A stretch of DNA of 11,082 nt, from positions 354,401 to 365,482 of the forward strand of contig NW_003116457.1 in NCBI RefSeq assembly GCF_000003605.2, in the 5' to 3' direction. Below are positions 7,497 to 11,082 of the stretch, piece after piece. A model generated the notes under the pieces. It saw only the letters and a program-made list of their open reading frames with translations, was not told where the DNA came from and searched no databases. Source of the DNA: Saccoglossus kowalevskii. Taxonomy: Eukaryota > Hemichordata > Enteropneusta > Harrimaniidae. The stretch's first letter is position 1; every line of letters begins with the position of its first letter. Made by a program: the position numbers and the translations under genes.

Positions 7497-7860
7497 CCGG
7501 TAGTGACCATCTTTACATGAAGGCCATTTTGTCTATAGTGACCACTTGAAAAGTCTGAAGGCACAACGCATGAGCAATCGGTGTATAAAAAAACGTCTCA
7601 TATGATCATCTTTCAGCAATATACCTTTAGAGAAAATTAACATTCAATGTATAAAGCAGTTTTTAATTTCAGATTTGATTTTGATCAACTCAAATAAGCA
7701 ACCCCCCCCCTCCCCTCCCCAATTATGTGTCAATGAACTGGTTGGCAATCCATGAAGAAAATGATCCAACCTCCATATAAAAGACCACCTGAATATACAG
7801 ACCATTTTAATGATTTCCCTTGGTTGGTCATTCACTATACACAGGTTTGACTGTACACGT
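7497..7860. repeat. Dispersed-repeat-like segment with recurrent GACCA / TGGTC units
   Basis: The left half has GTGACCATCTTTACATGAAG and, after GGCCATTTTGTC, a related GTGACCACTTGAAAAGTC (about 7502-7554). The right half has AAGACCACCTGAATATACAG, then GACCATTTTAATG with CCCTTGGTTGGTC and ACACAGGTTTGACTGTACA (about 7781-7857). GACCA (7800-7804) and TGGTC (7825-7829) can pair as a hairpin, as can GGTTGG/CCAACC near 7740-7772. The pattern resembles degenerate short-unit repeats ending 'caggtttgactgta' that I recall from invertebrate genomes. The 97-codon minus-strand frame (7937-7644) is a by-product of this repeat and of the C tract, which gives Gly codons. Confidence 0.45.
7702..7720. repeat. 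C-rich tract (G-rich on the minus strand), possible G-quadruplex former
   Basis: Nine C bases followed by TCCCCTCCCC. The minus strand has runs of 4, 4 and 9 G bases separated by single A bases, enough for a four-tetrad-strand G4 because the nine-base run can supply two strands. Copy number is likely unstable. Confidence 0.85.
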
Positions 7861-8013
7861 ATAATCTTATTTCCTACCCGGTATTTTGACTCCAATGAAT
7901 GTCCATTTTGCCATTGGTAGTCCAGGGAGTAGAACATCCTAGCAGGATATCGAGATAACGTCTAAGCAGCTTCACAAATTCACAAAACTCACTTTAAACA
8001 TAGGAGTACCATT

Positions 8014-8019
8014 TTTATT
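8014..8019 (-). terminator. Possible minus-strand polyadenylation signal AATAAA
   Basis: TTTATT on the plus strand gives AATAAA on the minus strand. It is followed downstream by a GT-rich stretch (GTGAGTTTTGTGAATTTGTG, about 7990-7971), the expected arrangement for cleavage near 8000-7990. AATAAA is frequent by chance in such AT-rich DNA and no upstream coding exon is confirmed, so this is weak. Confidence 0.2.
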
Positions 8020-9130
8020 CCACAAAGTAAAATGATGGATACATGTAAAACACGTAACAAAATATACATTCTGAGATCTTAAAATAAATGGAGAAAAAAT
8101 ACTCAATGGTTTTTAAAAAATCTATTGAAATGTACCTCAAACATAGTGCATTACACTATAAATAGTAAAATAATCAATAGAAATTCAATAAACAGTCAGC
8201 TGCACCAATCTTTAAATATTGTCAATAGCCATGTGACCAGAATTTAAACTTTCGTTTACCTTTCAACATTATAGCCAATCATAGGCATGAACAACATGCG
8301 ACCACACTCAAAAATAACCCTATCAGACTTGTATGTACAACATTTCTTTCTTTGTTGAAAAATATAACAATTAACCCCAACATAAATTTTTAGAAAAAAA
8401 ATTAACAAAAATCAATTTTCTGTGTGGTTCTCAGTTCATGTAGACATGATGGCAGAAACTACCTGTGTATGAACATTGTCACAATTTCTAAAGACTGAAT
8501 TTTCATAATGGTAAAAACTGAAGCAATTTGTGGAAATGTTGAGTTTGTACAAAGTGCCATTACTTGTGTGTCAAAATGGCTACGGTACTGTATTGATGGT
8601 TATTGTATGCACCTTAAACCATCCTGATTTAACTAAATGCTTCTTGTAGCATATAGTACAATTGTAACAAGGATAGAGTACAGCAAGTTACATTCAATTA
8701 TCATTAAGTCCTCAAAAAAAAAACCTATTTGTGCGCTTATCTCATCATTAGGATAATGTCTAGAATTATCACATGCAACGATCAAGAAACTTCTCTGTCA
8801 CATCAATTGTGCAATTCATAAACAGGAACGCAACATTCCACAGAGGGTGGTAAGGTTACATAATACATGCAAACCATTTATAAATCTTATGTTCATTAAT
8901 TTTTTTTTTCATCAATCAGAGAAAATTGTAGCTGATTTTTTCTTTGCAAATTGCCTCTTTTGCTGCCAAATTTTGTTTTTCAATTCCACTCGAAATAAGT
9001 AATAATTCACCCCCAAGTAATTGACATTCAGTAACACAGTAAAGTTACGATAATGTATACCTTAATGCATCCCTTAAAGGTAATAGTCAGACACTAATGT
9101 CTTGACTTTCAAAGTGCTGTAGCTTTTTAA

Positions 9131-9143
9131 GCATGCATGCATG
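9131..9143. repeat. Short (GCAT)n palindromic run
   Basis: GCATGCATGCATG, a 4-bp unit that is self-complementary, close to a segment beginning CTTAAAGGTAATAGTCAG (about 9074) that reads like part of a dispersed repeat. Confidence 0.7.
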
Positions 9144-9997
9144 TATTTTTGTCTTAAGCCAACATAGAAGAATATTCTGTGGAACAAGTTGTGAGGATAA
9201 CCATACGCAACTAAACTTGGTTAAAATAAAGCAAACAAGACCAAACTATATAGAATATCACGATAGCTGATTCGTCCTAGATTCTAGTAAACAATTTAAT
9301 CTGCTTTCCTGATTATTCTTTTGCATTACATAGAACGGGATAGTAAAAGTGTGGCTTCTACATGTACTTTTGATAATTAGAAAAAGATTGAGAAACCTGG
9401 CGTAGTCAAGACAACAGAACTGCATTTACACACAACATAATTGCATCCCAGTTTTTGTTTCCTTAACAGCATCCCAAAAATTGTTCTTTCAGTCAAAACA
9501 GTTTGTGACTGCATTTGAGCCCGTTTGAAACTATTTCAATTGAAAATATTGTTTAATAATAGATATGAAGCAGTGTCATTCTCTGCATGTAAAAGAAACA
9601 AATTAGGTATTAATAATAATTCACATTATGAAATCTTTCAAACAAATAAAAGGGTCAAATTATGTCTGCTTTAAACATGTGATGGAAACGATAGTATACA
9701 GCCTGAACAGTCCGAGAATCAGTGCAAACTCTTATCCATAGACTTTAATGTTGCATCAAATGAAAAGTTAAATGTTATCATGAAACGTCCTGGAAATGAG
9801 CTCTGACTGTGCAGAAATTTTGAGCGAGTCTACATGGTTTTTATTTTGATCACAACACATCAAGATAACCTATATTAATAAGCAACCTGATGAAGGGAGC
9901 TTGGACAGCAAAATTTTAAATGATTACCTGCCTTATTTGCTGTTGGAAACGATAGCGAAAACTCCCTAAAGCAAACAAAATATATTATTTTCATTCC

Positions 9998-10014
9998 ATT
10001 TTATTTTATTTTAT
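9998..10014 (+). repeat. (ATTTT)n simple repeat
   Basis: Three-plus copies of the pentamer ATTTT run into ATAAAG. Simple slippage repeat. Confidence 0.85.
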
Positions 10015-11082
10015 AAAGTGAATTTCTCCAAGCCAAGTACAGTGACTGATTCCATAACTTTATTCATTCTTGTATTAAGAAAATGTTATTTTTAATTTTG
10101 ATTTTAATTAATTTTTGATCTATAATTATTTTGTTTTGCTCAACCAGCAAAGCTGCACACCTTTATGCATATGCAATGCCCTCAAGTGCAAAACAAGCAT
10201 CTCAGATTTGCACTGCAAATTATGCAAAATCGATATGTAAATTCAATTTAGTCCATAGGCACAAATGGAGTGGATACATAAAATCTGGGATACAACAATA
10301 ACACAATAAGTAAAAAATAGCAAGAAGAATTATGAACAGAAAGATGCATTAAATATTCATGTAATAATCTGATGAAGACAATTATTTTATACTGATGTCT
10401 AAAACAGTAGTGTACTCTGTGCAAACAAATTAGCTGCTTGCCAATGAGAAAACAAGGCTGCATCAATTCACCAGACAGAAAACAATAACTGTGTACCAGT
10501 TTATGGATCGTCGATCAACATCACAATGATATGCAGTGATTGATGTAATGACAAAATTCTTCCAAGTTTCAATTTTAACTTAGGAAAAATTATGTTGTTT
10601 TAAAATTTGTGAAAGGTGACAGAAGTTGACTTTGGTGCTTAAAGAATTTTCATGCTACTGTGAATGGTAATGAAAAAAGCCAGGTCTTTGGTGATATGAC
10701 AAAATGTTTTTGTGTGTTATCACATGCTCTCTAGGATATGACAAGTGTTGATATCTCCAATTGGGGTACTGTGTGATAACAAATTAATGACAGGTAAGTA
10801 CAAAACAAAACACTAACACTAAGTTTACAATGCATAAAAAGAATCTATAAACAGAAATAATCCTGGTGGAGACTTTGGGGGGAGGGGAGTTTGTCAGATA
10901 CCCTCTTCATCAGACTGGACAAGATTCAGTCCAAGCCTTGATATTCAAAATGATTTAAATCTGCACACAACAAATAGAATCCTGGATGACATTTTTCTGT
11001 GCGACACTTCATTAGCTGGTCAAGACTAATTGGGGAGCAATTATATAATATGTTGCCAGGTTACCTGAATGGTACATTCAGT

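Larger units (their letters stand above)
7870..11082. other. AT-rich stretch without a supported gene; possible UTR or intergenic DNA
   Basis: No frame here has a recognisable motif or convincing splice pair. Simple-sequence items are a GCATGCATGCATG run (9131-9143), a T run near 8900, an (ATTTT)n run (9998-10014) and a G-rich tract at 10877-10887. A minus-strand frame near the right edge (open from about 11066, ATG at 11012, stop at 10926) encodes 28 residues including three Cys, with no known match. The 72-codon minus-strand frame at 10466-10248 is hydrophobic but random-looking. Confidence 0.5.

Noticed and set aside
10248-10466. 72-codon hydrophobic minus-strand frame resembling a membrane segment
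   Set aside because: Hydrophobicity comes from AT-rich codons. There are no conserved features and no transcription signals.

Overview
This looks like nuclear DNA from an animal, most likely a marine invertebrate. It is AT-rich (roughly one third G+C by eye) and has very low coding density. Coding pieces are bounded by GT-AG splice signals, and the rest is tandem arrays, microsatellites and fragments resembling dispersed repeats. No operon, Shine-Dalgarno-led gene, rRNA, tRNA or CRISPR array is visible. The phylum cannot be fixed from this window. Some fragments remind me of repeats common in lophotrochozoan genomes, but that is an impression, not a result.

The only confident gene lies on the minus strand at the left end: the 5' part of a transglutaminase (protein-glutamine gamma-glutamyltransferase family). 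Exon 1 (2214 down to 2073) carries a strong-context ATG and a low-complexity, Pro/Ser/Thr/Arg-rich leader starting Met-Gly-Ser-Gly-Ala-Ser. Exon 2 (447 down to 265) encodes the start of the transglutaminase N-terminal beta-sandwich domain, including the hallmark VRRGQ. The intron between them is phase 1 at both ends, so the exons join in frame. Exon 2 ends at a GTAAGT donor, again in phase 1. The gene continues off the left edge, so the catalytic core is not in the window.

Layout: 1-260 is a 29-30 bp minisatellite inside intron 2, running almost to the exon 2 donor. Positions 448-2072 are intron 1, with a strong 15-bp-arm hairpin near 1483-1536. About 2215-2480 is the 5' flank of the gene. 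From 2480 to 3797 there are simple repeats only. Positions 3798-4474 hold nine full copies plus a partial copy of a 73-bp repeat, arranged mostly as alternating A/B variants (a 146-bp higher-order unit). Positions 4475-5990 show nothing recognisable. About 5991-6218 is a dispersed-repeat-like segment ending in a CA/GACA microsatellite. About 7497-7860 is a second repeat-like segment with repeated GACCA/TGGTC motifs. From 7870 to the right edge is AT-rich sequence without a supported gene; it might be a long minus-strand 3' UTR of a neighbouring gene, but this is weak.

The items most worth checking are the putatively N-myristoylated transglutaminase leader, the minisatellite touching the splice donor, the 73/146-bp array with regularly spaced CCAAT-type motifs, and the intronic hairpin.
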